Source: Gemmatimonadota bacterium (GTDB taxonomy: Bacteria; Gemmatimonadota; Gemmatimonadetes; Longimicrobiales; Gaopeijiaceae). From it: a stretch of 64,000 nt of DNA. The translations under genes and the position numbers were made by a program. Shown piece after piece: positions 1-8,462 of the stretch; position 1 is the stretch's first letter, and every line of letters starts with the position of its first letter. The DNA lies in contig JAJCZZ010000101.1 in assembly GCA_029262115.1 (NCBI GenBank), positions 141,567-205,566 on the forward strand, read 5' to 3'. A model generated the notes under the pieces. It had not been told where the DNA came from. It did not search any database and saw only the letters and a list, made by a program, of their open reading frames with translations.

Positions 1-714
1 GCCTCGGATGGGGCCGGAGGGGGCAAGGTCGCCGTTTGCCACCTCCACGATGGGGGCGCCTATCAACTCATCGAGGTTTCGCAGAATGCGCTTCCCGCCC
101 ATTTCCAGCACGGAGATGGCGTTCCCGGAGCCGAGGCTCCGAATGGAGGCGGCGTGTTCGACGACGGCTGTGCGCTGGTGGAGCAGGGCGTCTCGTACGC
201 CTTTGAGTTCCAGGTTACGACCAGCCGGTACTTCGGCAGCGATCCGACAATTGAGGCTGCCTTGCCAGCCCCCGGCCTTGCTCGCGGAGTGCTCACGTAC
301 GATCCGGGAGCTGAGGGTGCTCCGAGCACTTCGCCTGCCTTCGGAACCGTGTACGACATGGGCCCGGCCGGTAGCAACGGGATGCGGTTCACCTTCGACA
401 ATGGGCTCGTCTGGGAGACGGACCCACTCGGGCACTTCGACACGTGGGTCGTTGATCGTGTCCAAGGTGGTGGGCCCGATGCGGTCCGTTTCCGATCGGA
501 CGACGCGATCCTCAAGGTGCCTGGACTCGCCACCGACTTCGCGTGGCTCACCTTCTTCGAATCCAACGCATCCCTACTCGATGACGAAACCCTCCCAGCG
601 AGCCTGGACCTGACCGACTGGACGTTCGCCAGGCTCGACCTCCGGGCGGTGGACTCCAACAACTCGGAGTTCCGGGTCTTCGGCACCCTCACGAGCCTGA
701 CTGAAGTGCCCTGA
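1..714 (+). CDS. C-terminal part of a secreted hypothetical protein (cut by window edge)
   Basis: The reading frame is open from the first base of the window and stops at 712-714, so the N-terminus lies outside. The first visible residues contain a Cys-His...Pro-Ala-His...His-Gly-Asp pattern (VCHLHDGG, then LPAHFQHGDG). This resembles the short domain found in many secreted PEP-CTERM and surface proteins, where it reads CHxPPG...PAHxxHGD. The remainder (about 190 residues) is acidic and beta-rich with no recognised family. A GTG at 154 could act as a start, but the continuity of the motif upstream argues that it is internal. No function is assigned. Confidence 0.55.
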   Translation, partial: ASDGAGGGKVAVCHLHDGGAYQLIEVSQNALPAHFQHGDGVPGAEAPNGGGVFDDGCALVEQGVSYAFEFQVTTSRYFGSDPTIEAALPAPGLARGVLTYDPGAEGAPSTSPAFGTVYDMGPAGSNGMRFTFDNGLVWETDPLGHFDTWVVDRVQGGGPDAVRFRSDDAILKVPGLATDFAWLTFFESNASLLDDETLPASLDLTDWTFARLDLRAVDSNNSEFRVFGTLTSLTEVP

Positions 715-763
715 GACGGTAGTAGGGGCGGTGCTGACGTTGTGTAGCCCAGGCGCCGTGCCC

Positions 764-1933
764 CTACTCCTCCCGGATCCGCCCCGCCAGCGCATGCGCC
801 CCCGCTCGCCGCATTCCGTCCACGTCCACCTCGAAGCGGTCGAAGTACTGCACCGGCGGGAGAAGCGTGATGCCGGCGTCCGACAGGTACCGGGCGAGCG
901 AGCCCTCGCTCGGGTAGCTCCGGTTCGCTCCGAGCCAGAAGTTGCGCCAGAAGTCATCCCAATGATGTGGCACCAGGACCTTCGGGCGGACCATCGAGAG
1001 GACCTGATCGACATGGGCGACGTTTCCGAAGCCGATCCACACGTTGATCGTGTCGGCCCCCTCTGCCCCCACCGCCGCTTGCAATGCTTCGCGGGTGGTC
1101 GACGTCGGCGCCGTCCACACCAGGTGGTCGATCGGTGGAGCGTCGACGCCGACAAAGGCCTCGGGGTCCGCTTCCAGACGGTCCTCCCAGAGCTGCGGGT
1201 TGCCACTGTTCGACCAGAGGATGCGCACCGGGCCCCTCCTCGTCTCCACGGTGAAGAGGTACGCCATCCCACCGCCGCCGTTCGGGAAGTCCTCCAGGAA
1301 GCCGGGCCTCAACCCCTCGTCGGTCACCGTGGGAGGGGCGGGCAGCCCCAGGGGTGCTCGGAGACGCCGACCCGCGATCTCCGCACCGTCTCCGGAGTGG
1401 TGCCACCGGACTGCGCGGACCGATACGTGCGGCCCAAGCTCGATCTGCTCCCCTCCCTCGAGCCCCATGCACCGGCCATGGTCGAGGCCCAGGGCTTCCG
1501 CGACATGGCAAACTGTCGGTGCGCCCGCGAGCCGCCCGCCGCCGACGAGCGCCCAGGACGGGGCGTCCCACGCGTGATCCCAGTGGGTATGGCCAACCAG
1601 CACCCAGTCCGGGCCACCCTCGGCGAGCAGTCCGTCCCGGATCTCACGAACGGCCGCTGAGTCGGGCAGGGCCCGGGCCGTTGAGGTTCCGTCGTCCAGC
1701 AACGTCGAGCGGTCGAGGCGCGTTACGTACCCATCGAGCACGACGCTGGTCGCCCCCGCTTCGAGCAGCCATCCCGTGACGGACAGCCAGGTCAGCTCGA
1801 CTCGTTCCGGCTGGGCTGCGGAGGGGTTGGCGGTCGGCTCGCGCTGCGGGCTTTCAGAACACGCGAGCGTGGCGACCAGGAGGCCAAAGGGGATGGCCGC
1901 TCGCTGGCGGCAGGCAGCGGATATTCCCCGCAT
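764..1933 (-). CDS. MBL-fold metal-dependent hydrolase, lipoprotein
   Basis: The 389-aa protein begins with a signal sequence and a lipobox ending in Cys25 (LVATLAC), so it is probably anchored in the outer membrane or periplasm. Residues 115-120 read HTHWDH, the metal-binding HxHxDH motif of metallo-beta-lactamase-fold hydrolases, and a later WHHSGDG supplies further histidines. The start at 1933 was chosen because it places the hydrophobic signal segment at the N-terminus; the frame runs further upstream without one. The fold predicts hydrolysis, but substrate is unknown. A UlaG-like or lactonase-like role is possible. Confidence 0.8.
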   Translation of the reverse strand: MRGISAACRQRAAIPFGLLVATLACSESPQREPTANPSAAQPERVELTWLSVTGWLLEAGATSVVLDGYVTRLDRSTLLDDGTSTARALPDSAAVREIRDGLLAEGGPDWVLVGHTHWDHAWDAPSWALVGGGRLAGAPTVCHVAEALGLDHGRCMGLEGGEQIELGPHVSVRAVRWHHSGDGAEIAGRRLRAPLGLPAPPTVTDEGLRPGFLEDFPNGGGGMAYLFTVETRRGPVRILWSNSGNPQLWEDRLEADPEAFVGVDAPPIDHLVWTAPTSTTREALQAAVGAEGADTINVWIGFGNVAHVDQVLSMVRPKVLVPHHWDDFWRNFWLGANRSYPSEGSLARYLSDAGITLLPPVQYFDRFEVDVDGMRRAGAHALAGRIREE

Positions 1934-2063
1934 GACATTGCTTCGCGTTCCTGCCGGTATCTCACGACAGTCCCCGCGGACCGGCGATCGAAGTAGACCG
2001 AGATGGTCTTGTGGGGAGTGAGGTCCGCCTCGTTGCGCGGTCGTCTTTGGCTGTCTCATGCGC

Positions 2064-2663
2064 CTACCGGCCGCCGACCTCCCGGTTCACGATCGTGATC
2101 GGGCTGGGATACCGGATGCCTCCGAGTGGCGTGTCGATAACCGGGGTGGCCCGCAACGCCACATTTTTGGGTGCTCCGCCCGCGCCCGCAACCGAGAGGG
2201 CCAACTCGAACAGGTCCTTGGCGCCTCCGTCGAAAAACTCGAGAAGGTCGAGGCTCACGGAAATCGGGAAGGTGTTGGGCTGACCCGCCGGAAAGAGAAC
2301 CTCGTCATTGAACACGCCGCTGACGGTCTCACGGTTCTCCAGAAGGAGCGTCCAATCCATGCGCACCATACGGGCGTCGACGCTGTTCTCCGGCGGATTT
2401 TCCCCGGTGATGTGGACCCGGAAATCGAGCGGCAACTCCTCGCGGCTGATGGCCAGAGTGAGGCGAGCGATTTCCGCAAGGCTGAGATCGTCGTAGGAGT
2501 CGATCCGCCGCATGTCCACTCCCGCCAGTCGAAGGTCGCTCACCCGGTCGAGGTCGAAGTCCACGTTGCGCAGCGCCGCGATTTGCTGCAGTGTGGCGCA
2601 TCCGGAGGTGCCCACGGTCAGAAAGGCGACGGCGGCGAGGCGAAGAGAAAGGGGCGGACGCAT
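2064..2663 (-). CDS. LEA type 2-like lipoprotein
   Basis: This 199-aa protein has a signal peptide ending in the lipobox TSGC (Cys22). The mature part follows the pattern of LEA14/WHy-domain proteins: a leucine-rich strand (DLRLAGVDM), a long amphipathic stretch, then an NPP turn followed by a strand with alternating hydrophobics (RMDWTLLLENRETVSG). The ATG at 2663 has a good AGGAGA ribosome site upstream. Such proteins are usually periplasmic lipid- or membrane-associated beta-sandwiches of unclear role. It lies 130 bp upstream, on the same strand, of the MBL-fold lipoprotein and could share its transcript. Confidence 0.65.
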   Translation of the reverse strand: MRPPLSLRLAAVAFLTVGTSGCATLQQIAALRNVDFDLDRVSDLRLAGVDMRRIDSYDDLSLAEIARLTLAISREELPLDFRVHITGENPPENSVDARMVRMDWTLLLENRETVSGVFNDEVLFPAGQPNTFPISVSLDLLEFFDGGAKDLFELALSVAGAGGAPKNVALRATPVIDTPLGGIRYPSPITIVNREVGGR

Positions 2664-2796
2664 GGTGCCGGTCTCCTGTCGGTACGTCCGAGTCGACGAA
2701 CGTGAACCGTTGGTTGTTCGCTGAGTGGCTGGTATCGGACCGAAAAGCAGCAAGAAGTCTGCCGAAACGACGACCGGAGCCCGCGTGGCAAGGACG

Positions 2797-3378
2797 ATGG
2801 AACCTACGAACATCACCTACTTCGAAACGCCGGCCGCTTTCGGGTCGTGGCTCGCAGCCAACCACAACCGGTCTGACGAGCTCTGGGTGGGTTTCTGGAA
2901 GAAGGCGACCGGTCGGCCGAGCGTGACGTGGCCTGAGTCGGTCGACGAGGCTTTGTGCTATGGATGGATCGACGGGATCCGAAAGCGCGTGGATGATGAG
3001 GCCTACACGATCCGCTTTACTCCCCGCCGTGCACGCAGCACGTGGAGTCACCGCAACATGGAGCGCTTCGCGGCGTTGGACGCGGAGGATCGCATCGCGC
3101 CTCCGGGGCGTGAAGCGTATGAGGCTCGTACAGAGGAGAACTCGGGCATCTATTCGTTCGAGCAGGAGCAGCCCGTCGAGCTTTCGCCCGAGTTCAAGGC
3201 GCTTCTGAGGGCGGTGGATGAGGCCCACGCCTATTGGCGGGCAGAGCCACCGGGGTACCGGCGGACGGCCACCTTCTGGGTCATGAGCGCGAAGCGTCAG
3301 GAGACCCGCCGGCGCCGGATGGATCAACTCATCGGGGACTCGGCAGCAGGACGAAGAGTGCCACCGCTCCAAAGGTAG
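2797..3378 (+). CDS. YdeI/OmpD-associated family protein
   Basis: The protein is about 193 aa. It carries the hallmarks of the YdeI-like family: an N-terminal FETPAAFGSWLAANH segment, then ELWVGFWKK, then ESVDEALCYGWIDGIRKRVDD and FTPRRARSTWSHRN. The last two blocks are the strongly conserved core of the family. The C-terminus is basic, with the pattern SAKRQETRRRRMDQLI. Members are cytosolic and linked loosely to stress or peptide resistance, without a proven reaction. The ATG at 2797 matches the usual family N-terminus; an in-frame GTG at 2785 is an alternative. It is divergent from the LEA-type lipoprotein. Confidence 0.85.
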   Translation: MEPTNITYFETPAAFGSWLAANHNRSDELWVGFWKKATGRPSVTWPESVDEALCYGWIDGIRKRVDDEAYTIRFTPRRARSTWSHRNMERFAALDAEDRIAPPGREAYEARTEENSGIYSFEQEQPVELSPEFKALLRAVDEAHAYWRAEPPGYRRTATFWVMSAKRQETRRRRMDQLIGDSAAGRRVPPLQR

Positions 3379-3473
3379 GAACGAATCGGGGGCTCGATGG
3401 ATTCGCCCGACGTGGGCCCGATGTGTAGGGCGCGGTCGTCAGGATCTTCCTCGAAGGACGGAGATTGGAACGG

Positions 3474-3902
3474 ATGAATGTGAACTTCGGAAAAGCTGTG
3501 CTCGCGGGGATCGTGGGAACGATCGCCATGACCCTGGTGGGACTGTACGTCGCGCCGATCATGGGTATGCCGGCCATGAACCCCGCGGCGATGCTGGCCG
3601 GGCCCATGGGCGGCAGCATGGCGCTCGGGTGGGTTGGCCACTTCATGATCGGGATCATCCTTGCGGTCATCTACGCGGCCGTGGCCGGGAACCTGCCGGG
3701 TTCTGGAGCGCTTCGTGGGGCGATCTACGGAATCGCGCCGTGGCTTATGGCGCAACTCATCGTCATGCCGATGATGGGGATGCCCGTATTCTCCGGCTCA
3801 ATGATGATGGCGATGGGTAGCCTGATCGGGCACCTCGTCTACGGTGCCACCGTGGGTGCGATCTACGGCGACCCGGTGAACACGGTGGCCGCGAGCGTTT
3901 GA
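3474..3902 (+). CDS. Small polytopic membrane protein (DUF6789-like)
   Basis: The 142-aa protein is methionine- and glycine-rich with about four hydrophobic segments: residues 7-28, 45-65, 75-95 and 105-130. It contains NPAAMLAG and WLMAQLIVMPMMGMP blocks typical of small DUF6789-type inner-membrane proteins. Function is unknown. The ATG at 3474 was preferred over an upstream TTG because it gives the common MNxNFGKA-type N-terminus. A strong hairpin follows directly after the stop codon, so it is probably transcribed alone. Confidence 0.7.
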   Translation: MNVNFGKAVLAGIVGTIAMTLVGLYVAPIMGMPAMNPAAMLAGPMGGSMALGWVGHFMIGIILAVIYAAVAGNLPGSGALRGAIYGIAPWLMAQLIVMPMMGMPVFSGSMMMAMGSLIGHLVYGATVGAIYGDPVNTVAASV

Positions 3903-3916
3903 GGTTCTTCGAGGTC

Positions 3917-3941
3917 CTGGGGCGGGCGTCTCCCGCCCCAG
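3917..3941 (+). terminator. Hairpin terminator after the DUF6789-like gene
   Basis: A perfect 10-bp GC-rich stem (CTGGGGCGGG with CCCGCCCCAG) encloses a 5-nt loop, 14 bp past the stop codon. There is no clear T-run afterwards, so termination strength is uncertain. Confidence 0.6.
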
Positions 3942-3991
3942 CACCTTATGAAGCATCGAAATGCATAGTGGAGAGTTCTTTCAGAGTGAGC

Positions 3992-4007
3992 TTGACTGAA
4001 TAGTCAA
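3992..4007. promoter_or_regulatory. TetR operator-like palindrome upstream of the tetR gene
   Basis: TTGACTGAATAGTCAA is a dyad with perfect 6-bp arms around a 4-bp centre, ending 18 bp before the tetR start codon. Its left arm also resembles a -35 box, so a bound repressor would block the promoter. A closely related element lies before the next gene. Autoregulation is inferred. Confidence 0.65.
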
Positions 4008-4025
4008 AAATACCCAGACTCTGTC

Positions 4026-4616
4026 ATGGCTGCTCGACCGAGGAAGTTCGATGAGGACGCGGTCCTCGACGGCGCGACCGAAGTGTTTTGGCGCCGCGGC
4101 TACGAGGGAACCACCGTGGACGCCCTTGAGGAGCACCTCGGAGTCGGGCGCCAAAGCCTCTACAACACCTTCGGTGACAAGCGAGCGCTTTTCAGGCGAG
4201 TAGTAGCTCGGTATGCGGCGTCCTCACATGGCGTTCGATCCTTTCTGGAGGCCGACCCGTCCGGTCTACCGGGCATCCGCCGGTATTTCGAGGGGCTCGT
4301 GGACTTTCTCGCGGGGAAGTCGGGTGGGCTCGGTTGCCTTCTGGTTCGGAGCATGACGTCGGCCGAGTCGGGTGACGAGCAGGTGGCGCGGACCTGTGGC
4401 GTTTCGGACGAGGCTCTCCGGAGTGCCTTTCGAAGCGCTCTATCGGTGGCGGTGGAGCGTGGCGAGGTACGCCCCGACCTCCCTCTGGAGGCGGCCGTCC
4501 TCATGTTGACAGCTCAGGCGTATGGGCTTTCCACGCTCACGTCGCATGGTGCGTCCCGTGAGGAGTTGGCGGCCGCGGCGGCGATGGCGGTCGCAGGGCT
4601 GGACCTGGTGGGCTGA
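4026..4616 (+). CDS. TetR/AcrR family transcriptional regulator
   Basis: This 196-aa protein has an N-terminal TetR DNA-binding domain at about residues 8-55. The helix-turn-helix contains TTVDALEEHLGVGRQSLYNTFGDKRALF, close to the family signature. The C-terminal part is a helical ligand-binding domain of the AcrR/YcdC-like kind, with a Cys in a GGLGCLL segment. It sits just upstream of a short-chain dehydrogenase on the same strand. Both genes carry similar palindromes in their leaders, so the regulator likely represses both until a small hydrophobic ligand binds. The ligand is unknown. Confidence 0.92.
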   Translation: MAARPRKFDEDAVLDGATEVFWRRGYEGTTVDALEEHLGVGRQSLYNTFGDKRALFRRVVARYAASSHGVRSFLEADPSGLPGIRRYFEGLVDFLAGKSGGLGCLLVRSMTSAESGDEQVARTCGVSDEALRSAFRSALSVAVERGEVRPDLPLEAAVLMLTAQAYGLSTLTSHGASREELAAAAAMAVAGLDLVG

Positions 4617-4690
4617 GGCGGGGAAATACGCCTGGCCCGTTCCGATGAGGTGGGGAGCAGAAGCAGAGTTCGAAGTTCGGTGTATTTTTT

Positions 4691-4706
4691 TTGACTAATC
4701 ATTCAA
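4691..4706. promoter_or_regulatory. TetR operator-like element upstream of the SDR gene
   Basis: TTGACTAATCATTCAA is an imperfect dyad sharing TTGACT and TCAA ends with the element at 3992-4007. It ends 16 bp before the dehydrogenase start codon, just ahead of its GAGGAA ribosome site. The pair suggests one TetR protein binding both leaders. Confidence 0.6.
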
Positions 4707-4722
4707 AATCGAGGAACATACG

Positions 4723-5487
4723 ATGGCGGTTTCAATCAAGGAAAGCGTTGCGCTGGTCACGGGAGCCAACCGGGGTATCGGACGGGCGTTCGTCGACGAA
4801 CTGTTGGCGAGGGGTGCCCGGAAGGTTTACGCAGGCGCGCGGCGTCCGGAGTCACTCGCGACTCTGGTGGATGAGTACGGAGACCGGGTCGTCCCCCTTC
4901 GGCTGGACGTCACGAGCGCGGCCGAGGTGGACCAGGCGGCGGCGCTCGCCGGCGACGTCGACGTCCTGGTGAACAATGCGGGGGTGGCCACGGACGCCAC
5001 GCTCATCCACTCCGACGCGCTCGACGGGCTGCGGCATGAACTCGAAGTGAATGTGCTCGGCCTCCTCCGGGTGACCCAAGCGTTCACGCCGGCTCTCCGT
5101 CGGAACGGCCCGGGCGCGATCGTCAACCTGGCCTCCGTCGCGTCGTTCGCGAACTTCTTCATGTTTCCCACCTACAGCGCCTCCAAGGCCGCGGTACATT
5201 CGCTCACCCAGGCGCTTCGGGTTGTCTTCGCTGGGGACGACATCGTGGTGACGGCGGTGTATCCCGGTCCCGTCGACACCGACATGGCCGAGGCGATCCC
5301 ATTCGAGAAGACGCCGCCGGATACGATCGCTCGGATGGTGCTCGATGGAGTCGAGGCTGGAGAGGAGACCGTGCTGCCGGACCCGATGTCGAAAGAGATG
5401 GGCGGCGCGTATTACTCCGATCCTCGTGGTCTGGAGGACCAGGTTGCGCAGATGGCGGCCGAGTTCTCCCGGCAGGCGGCGAACTGA
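4723..5487 (+). CDS. SDR family NAD(P)-dependent oxidoreductase
   Basis: The 254-aa protein is a classical short-chain dehydrogenase. Residues 13-20 form the TGxxxGIG cofactor loop, residues 84-87 are NNAG, and the catalytic set is Ser138, Tyr151 and Lys155 (YSASK). The later YPGPVDTDM block matches the family's PG motif. Arg and Gly rather than Asp follow the second strand (YAGARRPE), which favours NADPH; this is an inference. It probably reduces a carbonyl or oxidises an alcohol in the cytoplasm. Control by the adjacent TetR protein is likely. A hairpin closes the unit. Confidence 0.93.
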   Translation: MAVSIKESVALVTGANRGIGRAFVDELLARGARKVYAGARRPESLATLVDEYGDRVVPLRLDVTSAAEVDQAAALAGDVDVLVNNAGVATDATLIHSDALDGLRHELEVNVLGLLRVTQAFTPALRRNGPGAIVNLASVASFANFFMFPTYSASKAAVHSLTQALRVVFAGDDIVVTAVYPGPVDTDMAEAIPFEKTPPDTIARMVLDGVEAGEETVLPDPMSKEMGGAYYSDPRGLEDQVAQMAAEFSRQAAN

Positions 5488-5504
5488 GGCTGGAACAGGT
5501 TTGC

Positions 5505-5543
5505 GCCAAAGAGGGTGCGTCTGGGATAGGCGCCCTCTTTGGC
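5505..5543 (+). terminator. Hairpin terminator after the SDR gene
   Basis: An 11-bp perfect stem (GCCAAAGAGGG with CCCTCTTTGGC) starts 17 bp after the dehydrogenase stop codon and encloses a 17-nt loop. Confidence 0.65.
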
Positions 5544-5618
5544 CAGGCCGACTCGGTACGGGAGTTGCACTCTCGCCCATCTCCAGGAAAACATGCGAAC
5601 CGAGATGGAGCGAACGAG

Positions 5619-5891
5619 ATGGCCGAGCATCAGGGCAAGGCGCGGAAGAAGCGGAATCTCCCCGGCGGCGCGCCGTCAGGCGATATCGAGGAGATTGAAG
5701 CTCCCGGCGCCGATGACAATGTCGAGCCCGTAGAGGCCCCCAGCGCGGATGACCTCCCGCGCGGGCAGGGCCCCGACCCCGACGACGCGATCACCCGGAA
5801 GAAGGCCGAGGAAGCCAACCAGGAGAACCCACAACCGACCGGTGGACGTCTGTCGCACGGAGGGTGGAAGAATCAGGGCGGTGCGGGCTGA
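5619..5891 (+). CDS. Small hypothetical, probably disordered protein
   Basis: This 90-aa protein is very rich in Pro, Gly, Asp, Glu, Lys and Asn and has no hydrophobic core, so it is predicted to be disordered. It starts with a basic patch (GKARKKRN), continues with acidic PGADD and PSADD repeats, and ends with GGRLSHGGWKNQGGAG. The ATG at 5619 has a GGAG ribosome site 8 bp upstream. No family was recognised. It could be a stress-related hydrophilic protein, but nothing in the sequence decides this. Confidence 0.5.
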   Translation: MAEHQGKARKKRNLPGGAPSGDIEEIEAPGADDNVEPVEAPSADDLPRGQGPDPDDAITRKKAEEANQENPQPTGGRLSHGGWKNQGGAG

Positions 5892-6042
5892 CGGCGGGCA
5901 TTGACGTGCGCCGTGTGTCGGGCTCTTTGTGTCGTGATTCGACGTAGCAACGTCGTATGGTATGACAGCGCCCCCGTCCGCCGTCACACCCGGCGGCCAC
6001 CGGGGTATCGAAGGCTCGTCCCACCACGCACTTCAGGAAGAC

Positions 6043-6966
6043 ATGGCTCGAAGCCCCGCACTGCGGTTCCTGTTCTCGACGATTTTGATCGCCGCCCTCG
6101 GCGGGGTCATGGTGGGCCATGGGGGTCAGCGTGGATCGCTTCCCTTCTTCTACGACGTGTACTCCTTCCGTGGGCCTGACGGTCAGACGGATGTCGTTGC
6201 GGCGTTCACGGTCCGTACCGGGGAGCTCGACCGGGAGCGCGTCGACGGCACCGTACGGTACCGTTTCAACGTCACGCTCGTGCTAGCGGACACCGTACGA
6301 GGCGGAGTCTCGCGCGCCGACGATTCCGTTTTCGTGGCGTTCGATCGATCTCCGTCCAGCGATCATCTCCTCCACACGCATGTGGAGACGCGCGCTCGCC
6401 CGTCTGCGTCCACGGCCTTGCGGGTTGTGATGATCGATGCCCCGGACCCCGGCACGGGGCAACTCTACACGGAGCCCTACGAGGTTCCTGACTATTCGGG
6501 ACGCCGGATGATGCTCAGCGATCTGGCGCTCGGCCTTCCAGAACCCCGGGGAGGATGGAGCCGGCGGGGTCGTACGCTTACGCTGCTCCCGGGCAACTAT
6601 CTGCCCGGGGGACTGTTCGATGTCTACTACGAGGTGTACAACCTTCCCGAGGGCCGGCCCTACTCGACCGAGATGAGCCTCCAAGCCCTGGATCGAGACG
6701 GCCACGCCCTCGACGGCACGGCTCCTATTCGGGTTCAGTTCGAGGACGAGGCGGTCTCGGGCGCGGATGATACCGTCGTGGAACTCCGTCGAGTGGACGC
6801 TCCGCTCGAGGAAGGTGCGTACCGGATGACGATCACCGTGACCGATCTCGCGAATGGACGCACGGCTGTACGGTCGAGGCACATTACCGTTCGGGAGTGG
6901 GAGGAGGGGGCTACCCTGGTCGCGACGTGTCCTATTCGCAAAGACGGTGACATCTGCTCGGAATGA
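6043..6966 (+). CDS. Secreted beta-rich hypothetical protein upstream of murI
   Basis: The 307-aa protein starts with a hydrophobic signal segment (residues 8-25) followed by PFFYDVYSFRGPDG. The rest is dominated by predicted beta strands, with a YYEVYNLPEGRPYSTEMSL block. This pattern recalls the beta-sandwich part of GWxTD-domain exported proteins common in Gemmatimonadota, although no GWxTD motif itself was found. The ATG at 6043 is favoured because it places the signal segment at the N-terminus. Its stop codon overlaps the start of murI in an ATGA junction, so the two are translationally coupled. Function is unknown. Confidence 0.65.
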   Translation: MARSPALRFLFSTILIAALGGVMVGHGGQRGSLPFFYDVYSFRGPDGQTDVVAAFTVRTGELDRERVDGTVRYRFNVTLVLADTVRGGVSRADDSVFVAFDRSPSSDHLLHTHVETRARPSASTALRVVMIDAPDPGTGQLYTEPYEVPDYSGRRMMLSDLALGLPEPRGGWSRRGRTLTLLPGNYLPGGLFDVYYEVYNLPEGRPYSTEMSLQALDRDGHALDGTAPIRVQFEDEAVSGADDTVVELRRVDAPLEEGAYRMTITVTDLANGRTAVRSRHITVREWEEGATLVATCPIRKDGDICSE

Positions 6967-7829
6967 CGGAAGCGCCGGCGGGGTCACTCGACGCGGCCGA
7001 TCGGCCGGTCGGCGTGTTCGATTCAGGGCTCGGAGGGCTGACGGTGGCGCGCGCCATCTTTCGTCGGATGCCTCGGGAAGCGCTCCTCTACTTCGGCGAC
7101 ACGGCGCGAGTCCCGTACGGGTCGAAGTCCCCCGATGCCGTTCGCCACTTCTCTCGTGAGGCCGTCCACTATCTGTACTCGCAGGGCGTGAAGGCGGTGG
7201 TCGTGGCGTGCAACACGGCCACGGCTCACGCGCTCCACGTGCTTCGCGCCGAGGCCCCGGTACCCGTCGTGGGGGTGGTGGCGGCGGGTGCGCGGGCGGC
7301 GGCCGCCGCGACTCGAAGTCGCCGGGTCGGCATCATCGGGACTGCCGGGACCATCGACTCCGGTGCCTACGATCTGGCGCTCCGGCATCTGGTCGGCGGT
7401 GAGGCCGTCAAAGTTTATGCGCAGCCCTGCCCGCTATTCGTACCACTGGTCGAGGAGGGTCTGGGGGATCACCCGGCGGCGGCGTTGATCGCGGCGGAGT
7501 ACCTGCAGCCGCTCAAGGAGATGGCGGTCGATGTCCTGGTCCTCGGCTGCACGCACTACCCGATCCTCGCCCCGCTGATTGCGGAGGTCATGGGCCCCGA
7601 GGTGATACTGGTCGACTCGGCGGAGGAGGCCGCTGCCGAACTGGAGAGCGTCCTGGCAGCGCACGGACTCCAGTCATGGCGAGTAGAGTCGCCCACACAC
7701 AGGTTCACCGTAAGCGACCTGCCGATCCGGTTCGGCAGCATCGGTTCCCGCTTCTTCGGCGACTCGATGGGCCGGGTCGAGCAGGTGCATGTGGAGGGGT
7801 GCTTGAGCGAGGGGCCGGCGCTCTGGTAG
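6963..7829 (+). CDS. murI: Glutamate racemase
   Basis: MurI interconverts L- and D-glutamate, providing D-glutamate for peptidoglycan in the cytoplasm. The 288-aa protein has the VFDSGLGGLTV opening (Asp20, Ser21), the first catalytic Cys83 in VACNTAT and the second Cys196 in LGCTHYP. A YFGDTARVPYG block supplies the usual substrate-binding residues. Length fits the family (about 260-290 aa). It overlaps the preceding secreted-protein gene by 4 bp and ends about 30 bp before a degraded gene on the other strand. Confidence 0.97.
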   Translation: MTEAPAGSLDAADRPVGVFDSGLGGLTVARAIFRRMPREALLYFGDTARVPYGSKSPDAVRHFSREAVHYLYSQGVKAVVVACNTATAHALHVLRAEAPVPVVGVVAAGARAAAAATRSRRVGIIGTAGTIDSGAYDLALRHLVGGEAVKVYAQPCPLFVPLVEEGLGDHPAAALIAAEYLQPLKEMAVDVLVLGCTHYPILAPLIAEVMGPEVILVDSAEEAAAELESVLAAHGLQSWRVESPTHRFTVSDLPIRFGSIGSRFFGDSMGRVEQVHVEGCLSEGPALW

Positions 7830-7858
7830 GGGAGACGAGCCGGACGAGCCCGTTTCCC

Positions 7859-8356
7859 TTAGTTCCCAGGGCCGAGGATGAGCGTTCCGAGAACGTCCGC
7901 GGCCTGAGCGAGTCCGAGTACGTACTCATCCCACCGCTCTGCCATTTCCGCGTCGGAGTGCCACGCTGAGTTGCCGGCGTCGACGTAGACGCTGGCGCCG
8001 CTGCCCTCGAGCAACTCTACGGCGCTCGCGATCAACCCGATCCGCTCCGAGCGTAGCCTCAGGGGTAGACAGTCCCAACCGGCAACAGCGTCGGGCTCCA
8101 GGATGACGGCCGCCGTTCGTCCATTGATGCCCCGGGCCAGGTCTGCGATCCAACGGAGGTAGTTCCGAGCTCCTGCGGTACTGCCCACAGTCCCGGTTGG
8201 GAATGTTGTACGCGACGTAGACGCCAAGGGCACCGACCGCCTCGGCCGCCGAGACTCGTCGATCCATCTCTGCGCGGACGTCGCCAACCCATTCACTCAA
8301 CCACACCGCAGTCGGTTGTGCCGCGACGATCCGGAGGAGTCGTGAACCGAAGGGTC
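7859..8356 (-). pseudogene. Remnant of a glycoside hydrolase family 6 (cellulase) gene, frameshifted
   Basis: Two overlapping minus-strand frames together spell part of a GH6 catalytic domain. The upstream frame gives QPTAVWLSEWVGDV then YVAYNIPNRDCGQY. The match then moves to another frame, with NYLRWIADLARGINGR, AVILEPDAVAGWDCL and YVDAGNSAWHS. The switch lies near position 8177 and needs a +1 or -2 indel. An in-frame stop lies immediately upstream of the recognisable region, near 8356. The C-terminal half of the domain, which should continue well past the WHS block, is missing. The gene is therefore broken at both ends and internally, and no activity is expected. Confidence 0.85.
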
Positions 8357-8403
8357 ACGCTCCGTCTCGCTACGTTCGCTGGTGGTCGGGCTCCAATATG
8401 GCA

Positions 8404-8436
8404 AAAGCGCCCCCACCGTCATGGGAGGGGCGCTTT
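8404..8436 (-). terminator. Hairpin terminator after the small lipoprotein gene
   Basis: A perfect 10-bp stem (AAAGCGCCCC with GGGGCGCTTT) encloses a 13-nt loop. On the minus strand it is followed by a TTTT run. It lies 26 bp past the stop of the small lipoprotein gene, so it most likely ends that transcript; its symmetric flanks could allow action in both directions. Confidence 0.75.
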
Positions 8437-8462
8437 GTGCCTGCAAGAAACGTCAGCCATCG

